Assembly (NCBI RefSeq): GCF_004358445.1
Contig: NZ_CP037951.1
Span: forward strand, 793,501 to 857,500
Source: Parashewanella tropica
Lineage (GTDB): Bacteria; Pseudomonadota; Gammaproteobacteria; Enterobacterales; Shewanellaceae
DNA length: 64,000 nt
Direction of reading: 5' to 3'
Positions 8,524 to 17,141 of the stretch are shown here, piece after piece; positions within the stretch are counted from its first letter, which is position 1; every line of letters starts with the position of its first letter. Made by a program: the position numbers and the translations under genes. The notes under the pieces are model-generated. The model worked only from the letters and a program-made list of their open reading frames with translations. It had not been told where the DNA came from and made no database searches.

Positions 8524-9240
8524 TTATTCGCTTAAATCAGCGCAAAAACGGTAACCTTCACCATGGATAGTTGCAATGATTTCCGGCGTATCAGGTGTAC
8601 TTTCAAAATGCTTACGGATTCTACGAATCGTAACGTCTACGGTACGGTCATGTGGCTTAAGCTCACGACCAGTCATTTTGAGCAGCAAGTCAGCACGAGT
8701 TAAAATTCTGCCTGGGTTTTCAACAAAGTGAAGCATTGCTCTGAATTCGCTTCGAGGTAGCTTATATGAGTCACCTTGTGGGCTAACGAGTGAACGGCTG
8801 TTGATTTCCAGCGTCCAACCATTGAAGCGATATGCATCAACACTGCTCTTTTCTTCTGCTTCAGAGCCAACATTACTTACACGGGTAAGTAAGTTACGAG
8901 CTCGAATGGTAAGTTCACGTGGGTTGAATGGCTTAGTGATGTAGTCATCTGCACCGATTTCTAATCCTAGGATTTTATCAACTTCATTATCGCGGCCAGT
9001 AAGGAAAATCAGACCAATATTGTTGATTTCACGTAGCTCACGAGCCAGCAATAAACCATTTTTACCGGGCAGGTTGATGTCCATAACAACAAGGTTTACC
9101 TTATTGTCCTGCATTGCCTTATGCATTTCGGCGCCATCATTGGCTTCGCTTACTTCATACCCCTCAGCCTCAAAGATACTTCTTAAGGTGTTACGGGTAA
9201 CAGCTTCATCTTCAACGATTAGAATGTGCGGATTTTGCAT
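8524..9240 (-). CDS. arcA: Two-component response regulator ArcA
   Basis: OmpR-family regulator of 238 residues. The receiver domain (1-120) carries the acidic pocket 'VEDE' at 9-12, the phospho-acceptor D54 in '[12 protein letters not shown]', and the switch Lys in '[11 protein letters not shown]'. The C-terminal winged helix ends with '[21 protein letters not shown]'. Sequence and length match ArcA, the regulator of aerobic/anaerobic respiration, including '[21 protein letters not shown]'. It is a single-gene unit with its own terminator and a very long upstream region. No sensor kinase is adjacent, as usual for arcA. Confidence 0.96.
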   Translation of the reverse strand: MQNPHILIVEDEAVTRNTLRSIFEAEGYEVSEANDGAEMHKAMQDNKVNLVVMDINLPGKNGLLLARELREINNIGLIFLTGRDNEVDKILGLEIGADDYITKPFNPRELTIRARNLLTRVSNVGSEAEEKSSVDAYRFNGWTLEINSRSLVSPQGDSYKLPRSEFRAMLHFVENPGRILTRADLLLKMTGRELKPHDRTVDVTIRRIRKHFESTPDTPEIIATIHGEGYRFCADLSE

Positions 9241-10085
9241 ATTAATTACCTAAGTTTTATCAAATCTGTGCCAATATCAATCAGCATTGAAGTTTGATTT
9301 AACACTTCAATGCCTACTGTTAGAGGGTGTTCTACTAAATATATTCAGCCGTCTCGGTTGAACCACAAGTCCCTGAAGCGTCTTTACTGGGCAAATGTAA
9401 AAGCCATATTAAAGAGTCGCAAAGCATGTTTTTGATTCATTTCGTTAATGCATCAAAACGCGAACTGTACTGACTTCGATTAAAACAGCGGGTCTAAGTT
9501 CCTTGGCCGGAATGTTTATTTGAAGTTTCGATGTTAAAACAAATTAGATCAGTTATGTACAGGCGGTGTTAACCTGCTTAATCCTTTTGTCTAAATGTAT
9601 CGAACTGTTTCCTACACAACGATATATGACAAAGCTAACGCTAACATTGTACTCGCAATCGGCATTTGTTAACAAATAAAATGTTAATAAATGGGAAGGG
9701 ACACTTCTATATGCTGCAAATGTACTCATTTGTCATTGTTTTTTAACGATTTGTTTCTATATTTGTTTGGGCTTTTTTAGGCATTTATGAACGATAATTA
9801 ATCTATTTTATTTCGGTTGCATTTGCTAAACTGTCGAGGATTTAAATTTTGCTAGGGGTGAACAAGGTTTAGATCAGGGTTGTGTTGTTCTTAAAGCGTA
9901 AAGTGCGAACATTATTTATTGGTTCTATTAATTTATAGAAAGGTGAAACTCATAGACTACAAGAGGGGTAGCTAGAGTTTGATTACATAAATGATGGTGT
10001 TTCGCTAAAAAGACGTTAAGAATGGTTCTACCTAAATGGAGTGGCTAAATGGACTGTTAATTTTAAGGACATAAGAGTTTACAAA
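9241..10085. other. 845-base gene-free region upstream of arcA and the DUF3293-lysC pair
   Basis: No ORF with a ribosome binding site was found on either strand. It must contain the divergent promoters for arcA (minus) and DUF3293-lysC (plus). It includes an inverted repeat at 9430-9458. The part nearest lysC does not match the conserved core of the lysine riboswitch. A small RNA or long leader is possible; I see no terminator that would define one. Confidence 0.5.
9430..9458. promoter_or_regulatory. Near-perfect 12-bp inverted repeat upstream of arcA
   Basis: TTTTGATTCATT (9430-9441) pairs with AATGCATCAAAA (9447-9458) with one mismatch and a 5-base loop. It lies about 190-220 bases before the arcA start. 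The TTGAT/ATCAA halves resemble FNR half-sites, but the spacing (15 bases) does not fit an FNR box, so a hairpin or other operator is as likely. Confidence 0.35.
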
Positions 10086-10541
10086 ATGAACCAGTCAATT
10101 GAAGAGTTGTTGAGAAACTATCAGTGTACACAGTTTCTATTAACTCAGCGCATTGCTAAACATTTGTCATTTGCCATTATAACGGCTTGTAATCCAAGAG
10201 GTGAGTTGCTTTCACAAAGTCAAAACCGTCATCTTGACAAGTTGTTACTTAATGAAATAGAACAGTTACACTGCCCTTACCGTGCTATCATGGGGGCGGC
10301 GAGTGATATGTCCCACTTTGAAAAAAGCTGGGCTGTTTTTATTGATAAATCACAAGCCGTTCGTCTAGGTGAACGATATGTGCAAAATGCAATTTTTTAT
10401 GTGGAACAAGGGGAGCTTAGGTTGATCCCTATTTTGCTGAAAGCTGATGAAGTCAGCCTTGGTAACTTTCAGAATAGGATCAATTTAATCAATGACTTCC
10501 CTCCAGATGTAAGCAATGGAGAAAAGGTAAAATGCCCTTAG
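10086..10541 (+). CDS. DUF3293 protein
   Basis: Small soluble protein (151 residues from the ATG at 10086; a GTG at 10041 would add 15 residues of poor similarity). The pattern 'FAIITACNPRGELLSQSQNRHLDKLL' followed by 'MGAASDMSHFEKSWAV' is characteristic of DUF3293, a family of unknown function in gammaproteobacteria. Its last codons overlap the start of lysC by 10 bases, so the two are co-translated. An AAGGA lies about 17 bases before the chosen ATG, which is far, so the start remains uncertain. Confidence 0.8.
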   Translation: MNQSIEELLRNYQCTQFLLTQRIAKHLSFAIITACNPRGELLSQSQNRHLDKLLLNEIEQLHCPYRAIMGAASDMSHFEKSWAVFIDKSQAVRLGERYVQNAIFYVEQGELRLIPILLKADEVSLGNFQNRINLINDFPPDVSNGEKVKCP

Positions 10542-11890
10542 TGGTTGCAAAGTTTGGTGGAACTTCGGTTGCCAATTTTTCAGCAATGCAAAACTGCGCC
10601 AAAATTGTTGTAAATAATCCTGATATTCGAGTAGTAGTCGTAAGTGCGGCCAGCGGGGTAACAAACCGTTTAGTTGAACTGACTCAGCCGAGAGTAACAG
10701 ACGAAGATAGAAGCCGTATTCGAAAAGAAATAATTGATATCCACAATGAGATCCTCTCTCATATTGATGCTCCAACTTCAGTCGTTGAAACTCTCGAAGC
10801 TAATCATCAGCGTATTGAGTTTTTAAGTGAAGCCCTAGTGTTAGATCGCAGTAAAATCATCATTGATGAGCTGCTTTCTCTTGGTGAGCAGTGCTCGTCG
10901 TTATTGTTTACTGAAGTGATGAAGCTTCATACACAACAAGCGGCGTTGTTTGATGTTAGAGATGTACTGGTTACCGATAGCCAATTTGGTAAAGCCAAAC
11001 CAGATATTGAAGCTATCTCAGCTAAGGTTTCCTCGTTAATGGCACCAAAAGTTAGCGACCATGTATTTGTGACTCAAGGTTTTATTGGACGTGATTCTGA
11101 AGGAAGAACGACGACATTAGGTCGTGGCGGCAGTGATTTTTCTGCTGCGTTGTTAGCAGAAGCATTGGATTCGCACAGCCTTGAAATTTGGACTGACGTT
11201 GCGGGGATTTATACCACTGATCCACGTCTTGTAAAAACAGCTCGTCCGATAGCAGAAATCAGCTTTGATGAAGCGGCTGAGATGGCAACCTTTGGTGCAA
11301 AGGTACTTCACCCAGCTACGATTTTACCTGCCGTTCGACAAGATATTCAGGTGTTTGTTGGTTCAAGTAAAATGCCTGAAGCTGGTGGCACTTGGATCCG
11401 TAAAAATGCTAAGTCTCGCCCTTTATATAGAGCCGTAGCCATGCGCCGAGAGCAGACTTTGTTGAATTTATTCAGCTTAAACATGTTGCATGCTCAAGGC
11501 TTTTTAGCTGAAATTTTTGCCACTTTGGCTAAGCATAAAATCAGTGTTGATTTGATCACAACATCTGAGGTGAATGTATCATTAACCTTGGATAAGTTAG
11601 GATCTGAATCGGATGAAAAAGAGCTGTTATCTTCTGCATTGATGGATGACTTAGCGAAAAACTGTACGGTGGAAGTTGAAAAAGACTTAGCCTTGATTGC
11701 GGTTATTGGTAACGGTATTCCTAATCATGCTGGTGTTATGCGTAATGTATTTGAAGCATTGACTGATTTTAATGTCAGAATGACCAGCCAAGGTGCGAGT
11801 AAACATAATCTTTGTATCTTGGTTGATAAGACTGATGCGGATGATGTGGTTAAAGTGCTGCATCAAAAGTTGTTTGATAATGTAGCCTAA
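10532..11890 (+). CDS. lysC: Lysine-sensitive aspartokinase III LysC
   Basis: Monofunctional aspartate kinase of 452 residues that phosphorylates aspartate, committing it to lysine, threonine and methionine synthesis. The N-terminal kinase domain starts 'VVAKFGGTSVANF' and includes 'GRGGSDFSAALLAEAL' and 'EIWTDVAGIYTTDPR'. The C-terminal third carries two ACT-type regulatory domains (about 300-450). There is no homoserine dehydrogenase fusion, so it is the LysC and not the ThrA/MetL type. It overlaps the DUF3293 gene by 10 bases. Lysine feedback control is expected from the family. Confidence 0.95.
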   Translation: MPLVVAKFGGTSVANFSAMQNCAKIVVNNPDIRVVVVSAASGVTNRLVELTQPRVTDEDRSRIRKEIIDIHNEILSHIDAPTSVVETLEANHQRIEFLSEALVLDRSKIIIDELLSLGEQCSSLLFTEVMKLHTQQAALFDVRDVLVTDSQFGKAKPDIEAISAKVSSLMAPKVSDHVFVTQGFIGRDSEGRTTTLGRGGSDFSAALLAEALDSHSLEIWTDVAGIYTTDPRLVKTARPIAEISFDEAAEMATFGAKVLHPATILPAVRQDIQVFVGSSKMPEAGGTWIRKNAKSRPLYRAVAMRREQTLLNLFSLNMLHAQGFLAEIFATLAKHKISVDLITTSEVNVSLTLDKLGSESDEKELLSSALMDDLAKNCTVEVEKDLALIAVIGNGIPNHAGVMRNVFEALTDFNVRMTSQGASKHNLCILVDKTDADDVVKVLHQKLFDNVA

Positions 11891-11909
11891 TTTCTCCGCT
11901 CAAATAAAT

Positions 11910-11939
11910 AAAAATGCCCTGAAAATTCAGGGCATTTTT
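11910..11939. terminator. Bidirectional terminator between lysC and the TonB receptor gene
   Basis: AAAAATGCCCTGAA (11910-11923) and TTCAGGGCATTTTT (11926-11939) are exact reverse complements, giving a stem with U-runs on both strands between two convergent genes. Confidence 0.9.
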
Positions 11940-11960
11940 GTATCCATTGCTTCAAAGTGT

Positions 11961-14588
11961 TTAGAACTTATAAGTACCTTTTACGTACCAATAGCCACCG
12001 TTAAATCCAAAAGGAGAGGTTTCAAAGTACTTAGCACCTAATGCTGATGTCGTTGTCTCTTCAGCCTCTTTATCCAATAGATTTTGTGCACCTACAGCCA
12101 GAGCAAAAGCATCGGTGAAGTTGTAATTTGCCTCAACATCAAGCGTAATCGCTGACGAAGCATCTTTTGAAAGTCCTAATGAATTGGCATGTACCGCGAA
12201 GTATTCACCAAAGTAGTTAGCTCTTGTAAATACACTTAGATCTTCCCAAGACTGAGACCAAGTAAAGGTCGCTCTATGCTTAGGTAATCCTTCCTCTAAA
12301 CGTTTAACCTTAAAATCACCTGTAATGCTAGTGAATTTATCAACCTTCGTTTCATTCCAGTTATAGGCTAATGCAAAGGTAGTGTCACCCCCCATTAGGT
12401 TTGTTGAGTAGTTAGCAACTAAGTCGATACCTTGAGTTGTGGTATCAAAGTCATTACTAAAGAAACTAACATTGGTCAAACCTTCTACATTTGGAACGCC
12501 AGCATTCTTTAGTTTTACTTTTTGCTCATCGGTTAGCTTCTTAAAGTCAGATTGACTAATACGATCGTCCACTTGGATGTTGTAATAATCAACAGTCACA
12601 AACAAGTTGTGATTATTGTAGACAAGTCCGGCCGTGTAACTGAATGACTCTTCAGGGCTTAGCGGTTTTGCATTAAGTTCGACAGCGATTGGGTTTGTTG
12701 GTGGTAGCAGTGCGGAGTCAGATAATACACCGTTGGTCAAACGAGTTTGAACATTGGTAAAGTTTTGCTGACCAACTGTTGGTGCTCTAAAGCCGGTGTT
12801 CACAGAGCCACGTAGAGCAAACTGTTCACTTAACTGATAGTGACCCGCAATCTTATAGTTTGTGGTCGAGCCAAAGGTGCTGTAGTTCTCATAACGCAAG
12901 GCTACATCAAGTAAGAAGTCTGATGTAACAGGTAGGCTCAATTGAGTATAAATGGCTGAGTTTCTACTTGAAAACTCACCAGCGGCAGCAGGCTTATACC
13001 CAGGGAAACCATTTGAGCCAATGCTAAAGCCTTGGTCAAATAAAGGTCCGACTTTGAATGAGGCTTCATCGCCAGCAATCACTTTATACTCTTCTTTATG
13101 CCACTCATAACCGAAAGCAATACTCACATCATCGTTCAGTCCCCAATCTGAGTATTTAACGAAGTCAGCATTAAAGGTCCACTCGCTGTTGATCGCTTCA
13201 CCTGGAGAAAAGTCTCTTGGACTATCTGGGCCTAATGAAGCATTAACCGTGTTGTAAATAAAGTATTTAGAACCGTTTTGACCGAATGAGCCACTAAAGT
13301 CATAAGTGATACCTTGAAGCCAATCTATTTGGAATTCACCTTTGGTTCCTGCTGTCAGAGAGGTGTCAGTGATATTACCACCAAAGTTTGGTGTAAAACC
13401 GCCAGGAATGGTTAGGTTGAATGCAAAACACTTAGCTGCTTCTAATTGGCCTAGGGCGGTAGGATCTGGGATGCCATCAGCATTAAGTTGAACTAATGGA
13501 CAATCCAGTTGTTTATCTCGACCTTCTAATGAGCCAACCAAAATTGTTGCAGGTGCTTTATCCCATAGCTCTTGCAGTGCTTTTTGGTCGTCACCTGGGC
13601 GATACATTTTTTGCCCATTTACTTCACGAACAATACCACCGTACACACCACCACGATTTGTAGGGTTACGGAAGTAGAATCCACCTTTCACATCACGCTC
13701 AGAATGGTTACCAAATAAGTAAGCTTCTGAATGCTCATCAAGCTCTAGACCTAAGTTAGCAAAAATGGTTAGGTCGTCTTTAATTTTTGGCGAACCCCAG
13801 ATTTGTGCAGGGTTGTTAACTGGCAAACCAGCTTTTTTTAGTGCCGCAGCATCAGGACGCTGAACACTACGACTGGTCGCATCGGCATTTTTGTATTGGA
13901 AGCTTAGATTAACAAAACCTTGCTCTGTTAACGGCATACCAATATTGCCCGAAATTTGGGTGCTGGTGCCGTCACCTTCGTAGTACTCACCATGCTTAAC
14001 TTCAAGCGAGCCGCCATCAGCCGAGTCTTTTAATTGGAAGTTCACTACGCCAGCTATGGCATCAGAGCCGTATTGCGCCGCAGCACCATCACGAAGTACT
14101 TCTACTTGCTTTAATGCAATGCTTGGAATAACTGAAATATCAGGGCCTTGTGCACCATCGTTAATGCCACCACCTAACAAGGTAATAACAGAAGAACGGT
14201 GGCGACGTTTGCCGTTGAGCAGGATCAGAGTACTGTCAGCAGAAAGACCGCGAAGGTTCATAGGTCTAACTAGCGTTGCTGCATCACTAATCGGGTTTGC
14301 ATGAACATTCAAAGAAGGTACTGTGCCTTTTAACAGTTCAAGCATATCGGTATTACCGGCTTTTTGCAGTTCATCACCGCCAATAATATCGACTGGGACT
14401 GGCGAGTCTCCAGAAGAACGAGGTGCAAAGCGACTACCTACCACGGCAATCTTTTCAATGCTTTCCTGTCCAGCCGCTTTAACTTCTTCAGCGGTGGCAA
14501 TGTTTGTGTAAGTCAGCCCAGATAGTGCTAAGCCGACGGCCACGCCCAGTGAGCTACGGGTAAATGTACGGTTTTGTTTTCTCATCAT
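11961..14588 (-). CDS. TonB-dependent outer membrane receptor
   Basis: Outer-membrane receptor of about 875 residues. The ATG at 14588 is preferred because AAGG lies five bases upstream; the longer frame begins at 14603. A signal peptide ('SSLGVAVGLALSGLTYTNIATA') is followed by a TonB-box-like 'EKIAVVGSR', a plug domain with 'ILLNGKRRHRS' and 'EVLRDGAAAQYGSDAIAGVVN', then a 22-strand-type barrel ending 'YVKGTYKF' with a terminal Phe. The substrate is unknown; there is no siderophore or sugar cluster nearby. The plug resembles Shewanella receptors of the general 'TonB-dependent receptor plug' group and does not point to one ligand. Confidence 0.92.
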   Translation of the reverse strand: MMRKQNRTFTRSSLGVAVGLALSGLTYTNIATAEEVKAAGQESIEKIAVVGSRFAPRSSGDSPVPVDIIGGDELQKAGNTDMLELLKGTVPSLNVHANPISDAATLVRPMNLRGLSADSTLILLNGKRRHRSSVITLLGGGINDGAQGPDISVIPSIALKQVEVLRDGAAAQYGSDAIAGVVNFQLKDSADGGSLEVKHGEYYEGDGTSTQISGNIGMPLTEQGFVNLSFQYKNADATSRSVQRPDAAALKKAGLPVNNPAQIWGSPKIKDDLTIFANLGLELDEHSEAYLFGNHSERDVKGGFYFRNPTNRGGVYGGIVREVNGQKMYRPGDDQKALQELWDKAPATILVGSLEGRDKQLDCPLVQLNADGIPDPTALGQLEAAKCFAFNLTIPGGFTPNFGGNITDTSLTAGTKGEFQIDWLQGITYDFSGSFGQNGSKYFIYNTVNASLGPDSPRDFSPGEAINSEWTFNADFVKYSDWGLNDDVSIAFGYEWHKEEYKVIAGDEASFKVGPLFDQGFSIGSNGFPGYKPAAAGEFSSRNSAIYTQLSLPVTSDFLLDVALRYENYSTFGSTTNYKIAGHYQLSEQFALRGSVNTGFRAPTVGQQNFTNVQTRLTNGVLSDSALLPPTNPIAVELNAKPLSPEESFSYTAGLVYNNHNLFVTVDYYNIQVDDRISQSDFKKLTDEQKVKLKNAGVPNVEGLTNVSFFSNDFDTTTQGIDLVANYSTNLMGGDTTFALAYNWNETKVDKFTSITGDFKVKRLEEGLPKHRATFTWSQSWEDLSVFTRANYFGEYFAVHANSLGLSKDASSAITLDVEANYNFTDAFALAVGAQNLLDKEAEETTTSALGAKYFETSPFGFNGGYWYVKGTYKF

Positions 14589-14921
14589 TCCAGCCTTGTG
14601 CATCGTTGTCTAAATGTTATGTCAAAACACAACAGTGATTATTGTTATTAGTGTTTGTATGCAATAGGGGCTTCTACAGGTGCATCAATCTTTTCTTCCC
14701 CAGAAAAGTACGGCTGATGATTGCCTGAAAACTAGAAACGAATCCTTTCGCTTAGGGCGAACCCTGAGAACTCTATTAAACATAATTATTTAATTTGTGT
14801 AAATAAATTGTTAACAATAATCTGGCTTAATTTATGATTTTTTGTGCACGTATGTCAGTGAAAGCTTTGATTAAGCTACTCTTAAGTAAAATCTTAGGAA
14901 AAATAGGTGATTGGAGTAAGT
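14589..14921. other. Divergent intergenic region
   Basis: About 330 bases between the TonB receptor start and the oxidoreductase start. It is A+T rich near the right half and presumably holds both promoters. I see no ORF or clear operator. Confidence 0.5.
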
Positions 14922-15953
14922 ATGCGTTGCTACTCATGGTGTGTTGTTGGTGCTGGACCTGCGGGTATTGCAGTGGTAGGTAACTTAATTGATGCAGGTA
15001 TCCCCGCTTCTGACATTGTATGGGTAGATCCAAAGTTTGCAGTGGGTGATATCGGAGATAAGTGGTTTCGTGTTCAAGGTAATTCAAAGGTAAAAGGCTT
15101 TATGGCCTTTTTTAATGCCTGTAAGAGCTATCGATTTGATAAAGCCCCACTGTTCAAAATCCATAGTATTAACCCTGAACGAAGTTGTCGTTTATGTCAT
15201 CTATTACCACCTTTAGAGTGGATTACTGAGCAGCTTATTTCCCAAGTGAGTGTTTTAAGAACAACAGTCAGGCACCTTTCTCGTGAGAATAGTCGATGGA
15301 AAATAAGTTGTGGAGAAAATGAGATTCAGGCCTGTAAGGTAGTATTAGCAACTGGAGCTGAACCCAAAACCTTACCATTATCGATTCCGACCATTCCCCT
15401 TGCTGATGTACTGAACGATAAGTTGATCCGCAACCAAGAGTTACATGATGACACCATTGCTGTATTTGGTTCTTCCCATTCAGCTATGGTCGCGTTAGAA
15501 AACTTGATGAAAACTCGGGTGAAAAAAGTGATCAACTTTTATCGAAATCCAACTAAGTACGCTGTGTACATGGATGATTATGTATTGTTCGATAACACAG
15601 GATTAAAAGAACATGCCGCATTATGGGCGAAAACGAACATAGATGGAAAACTTCCAAAGCGTGTAGAGAGAGTGCATTGCGATGATAGCGCTTGGGATGA
15701 AAAAGTGAAGCAATGCACTAAAGCCGTATATTGTATTGGGTTTGCACCACGGACGGATATTAAAATTATCGATATCCCATATCCTGTTAATTATAACCCT
15801 TATAACGGTATTATTGCTCAAGGGTTATTCGGGACGGGCGTAGGATTTCCTAACCTTGTTACTGATCCTTTTGGTTATCAAGAATGGAATGTTGGGGTAG
15901 GTAAATTCATGAATTATATCCAGCAAGTATTGCCTATTTGGTTAAAGTACTAA
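14922..15953 (+). CDS. FAD/NAD(P)-binding oxidoreductase-like protein
   Basis: 343 residues from the ATG at 14922, which has TTGGAG five bases upstream; a GTG at 14907 is in frame. An N-terminal Rossmann motif 'CVVGAGPAGIAVVGN' binds FAD. A second nucleotide-binding motif 'IAVFGSSHSAMVALENL' lies near residue 185, and 'AVYCIGFAPRTD' matches the ATG-type motif of flavoprotein oxidoreductases. The layout resembles lysine/ornithine N-monooxygenase-like and pyridine nucleotide-disulfide oxidoreductases, but no redox Cys pair is visible. Substrate unknown. It converges on the DUF535 gene and overlaps its 3' end by 20 bases. Confidence 0.8.
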   Translation: MRCYSWCVVGAGPAGIAVVGNLIDAGIPASDIVWVDPKFAVGDIGDKWFRVQGNSKVKGFMAFFNACKSYRFDKAPLFKIHSINPERSCRLCHLLPPLEWITEQLISQVSVLRTTVRHLSRENSRWKISCGENEIQACKVVLATGAEPKTLPLSIPTIPLADVLNDKLIRNQELHDDTIAVFGSSHSAMVALENLMKTRVKKVINFYRNPTKYAVYMDDYVLFDNTGLKEHAALWAKTNIDGKLPKRVERVHCDDSAWDEKVKQCTKAVYCIGFAPRTDIKIIDIPYPVNYNPYNGIIAQGLFGTGVGFPNLVTDPFGYQEWNVGVGKFMNYIQQVLPIWLKY

Positions 15954-16842
15954 GCTCAATTTCCATTTGCTCTAACCACTGATAGCGCTTTTTATACATG
16001 CTGCGTTTACTGGTTGAAAGATCATCTAGGCATTTTCTTTTGGGGCTGGTGGGAATTTGATATAAGTGCTTATTGAGTAAAGTGCCTTCGTATTCTTGCC
16101 AAAACTGATCATAGTTAAAACGACAACTCTGTTTTTTTGACCCCGTATAGCGCATTGCTTGGTAGATATGTCCTTTATTTGATACGCCTGTAACTTGCTC
16201 TACTCCCCAATGTCTTGCAAGCATAAGTAACACTTCTAAAATGAGTGCTTTCGGTCTAAGTCCAAAACAGGTTCGAGTAAGCTCAACAATCACTTTTGAG
16301 CGATTTTCAACACTATCATTGGCTCCTTGTACATTTCCAATGTGCAAACAAGGCTTATCATTTCCATAGATGGTAAAAGACAATGAATAGATGGTCTGAT
16401 TTAGAGTATTGGTTAATATTAGCCCCATACTGCCTTCTCGTTCTTCTCCTTGATAAAGTTTAACGGAGTAGTTTTGTTCTTTTCGGTCTTGAACATCAAA
16501 TAATACTAATCCTTGCTCGGAATATACTTGATGAAGCTTATTACCCAGCTTGTTGTGAACAAAACTAAAATGATCCTCTAAATATGTCAGACGTTGCTGT
16601 TTAGACCAAGTTAAGCAGCCGTATGGTTTTAAGGGTTTTTCTATATACAAAGGGTGGGAATCAATTAACCAAAGTAGGTTAAGTTGCTCTAAATGATTAA
16701 GGTAGGCGTTAATTGTGCCACGGTAGAGGTAACACCATGCTAAAAGGCGTAAGCGCTTTAAAGGCTTTCTTTGGTAGTAATTTGCTTTTGATAGATGAGT
16801 GATTCTATTTGAGAGATCATCTTCAAAATAAAGCAACGCCAT
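15934..16842 (-). CDS. DUF535 (VirK/YbjX family) protein
   Basis: 302-residue protein of the DUF535 family, which includes Salmonella/Shigella VirK and E. coli YbjX, linked to virulence and resistance to antimicrobial peptides by unknown means. Family features seen are 'LTYLEDHFSFVHNKL', 'GSMGLILTN', 'LHIGNVQGAND' and 'TRTCFGLRPKALILEVLLMLA'. No signal peptide. The 3' end overlaps the convergent oxidoreductase gene by 20 bases. Confidence 0.88.
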   Translation of the reverse strand: MALLYFEDDLSNRITHLSKANYYQRKPLKRLRLLAWCYLYRGTINAYLNHLEQLNLLWLIDSHPLYIEKPLKPYGCLTWSKQQRLTYLEDHFSFVHNKLGNKLHQVYSEQGLVLFDVQDRKEQNYSVKLYQGEEREGSMGLILTNTLNQTIYSLSFTIYGNDKPCLHIGNVQGANDSVENRSKVIVELTRTCFGLRPKALILEVLLMLARHWGVEQVTGVSNKGHIYQAMRYTGSKKQSCRFNYDQFWQEYEGTLLNKHLYQIPTSPKRKCLDDLSTSKRSMYKKRYQWLEQMEIELSTLTK

Positions 16843-16980
16843 AGCTTACCCGCCTATACAACTGAATTTAAGCGGATAGTATCAATGGCTATAACACGAC
16901 AGCTAATGAATTATTTTTCATGTGAAGTAAAAAAGAGCTTATCTCGACAGTGTGAAGGATAAGCTCAAGAGGGCTATATT

Positions 16981-17141
16981 ATACCATTCGTATCAATTAA
17001 CTATGTCTTAGATTTAGCCTTAGCTTTGTAACTACATCGTTGCAACTCCTCACCATAGCTATGGCTATGATTCGTCATCGCGCCTTGCATTTCCTTTGCT
17101 AAGACTCTTCTAAAAACACAGTTAATTAATGTGAATGGTAT
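16981..17141. repeat. 161-bp MITE-like palindromic repeat
   Basis: Terminal inverted repeats ATACCATTC...CAATTAACT (16981-17002) and AGTTAATT...GAATGGTAT (17120-17141) are imperfect reverse complements. A second nested pair GTCTTAG (17005-17011) and CTAAGAC (17099-17105) lies inside, and the centre contains the palindrome CATAGCTATG. A TATT direct repeat flanks the unit (16977-16980 and 17142-17145). There is no ORF. These are the marks of a miniature inverted-repeat element. Its right end abuts the stop codon of the lipoprotein gene. Confidence 0.75.

Noticed and set aside
9841-10085. Lysine riboswitch before DUF3293-lysC
   Set aside because: The conserved L-box core segments known from E. 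coli lysC are not visible, and the first gene is DUF3293, not lysC.
14056-14304. Plus-strand ORF of 82 codons inside the TonB receptor gene
   Set aside because: It is a shadow of the receptor plug coding sequence and has no ribosome binding site or family match.
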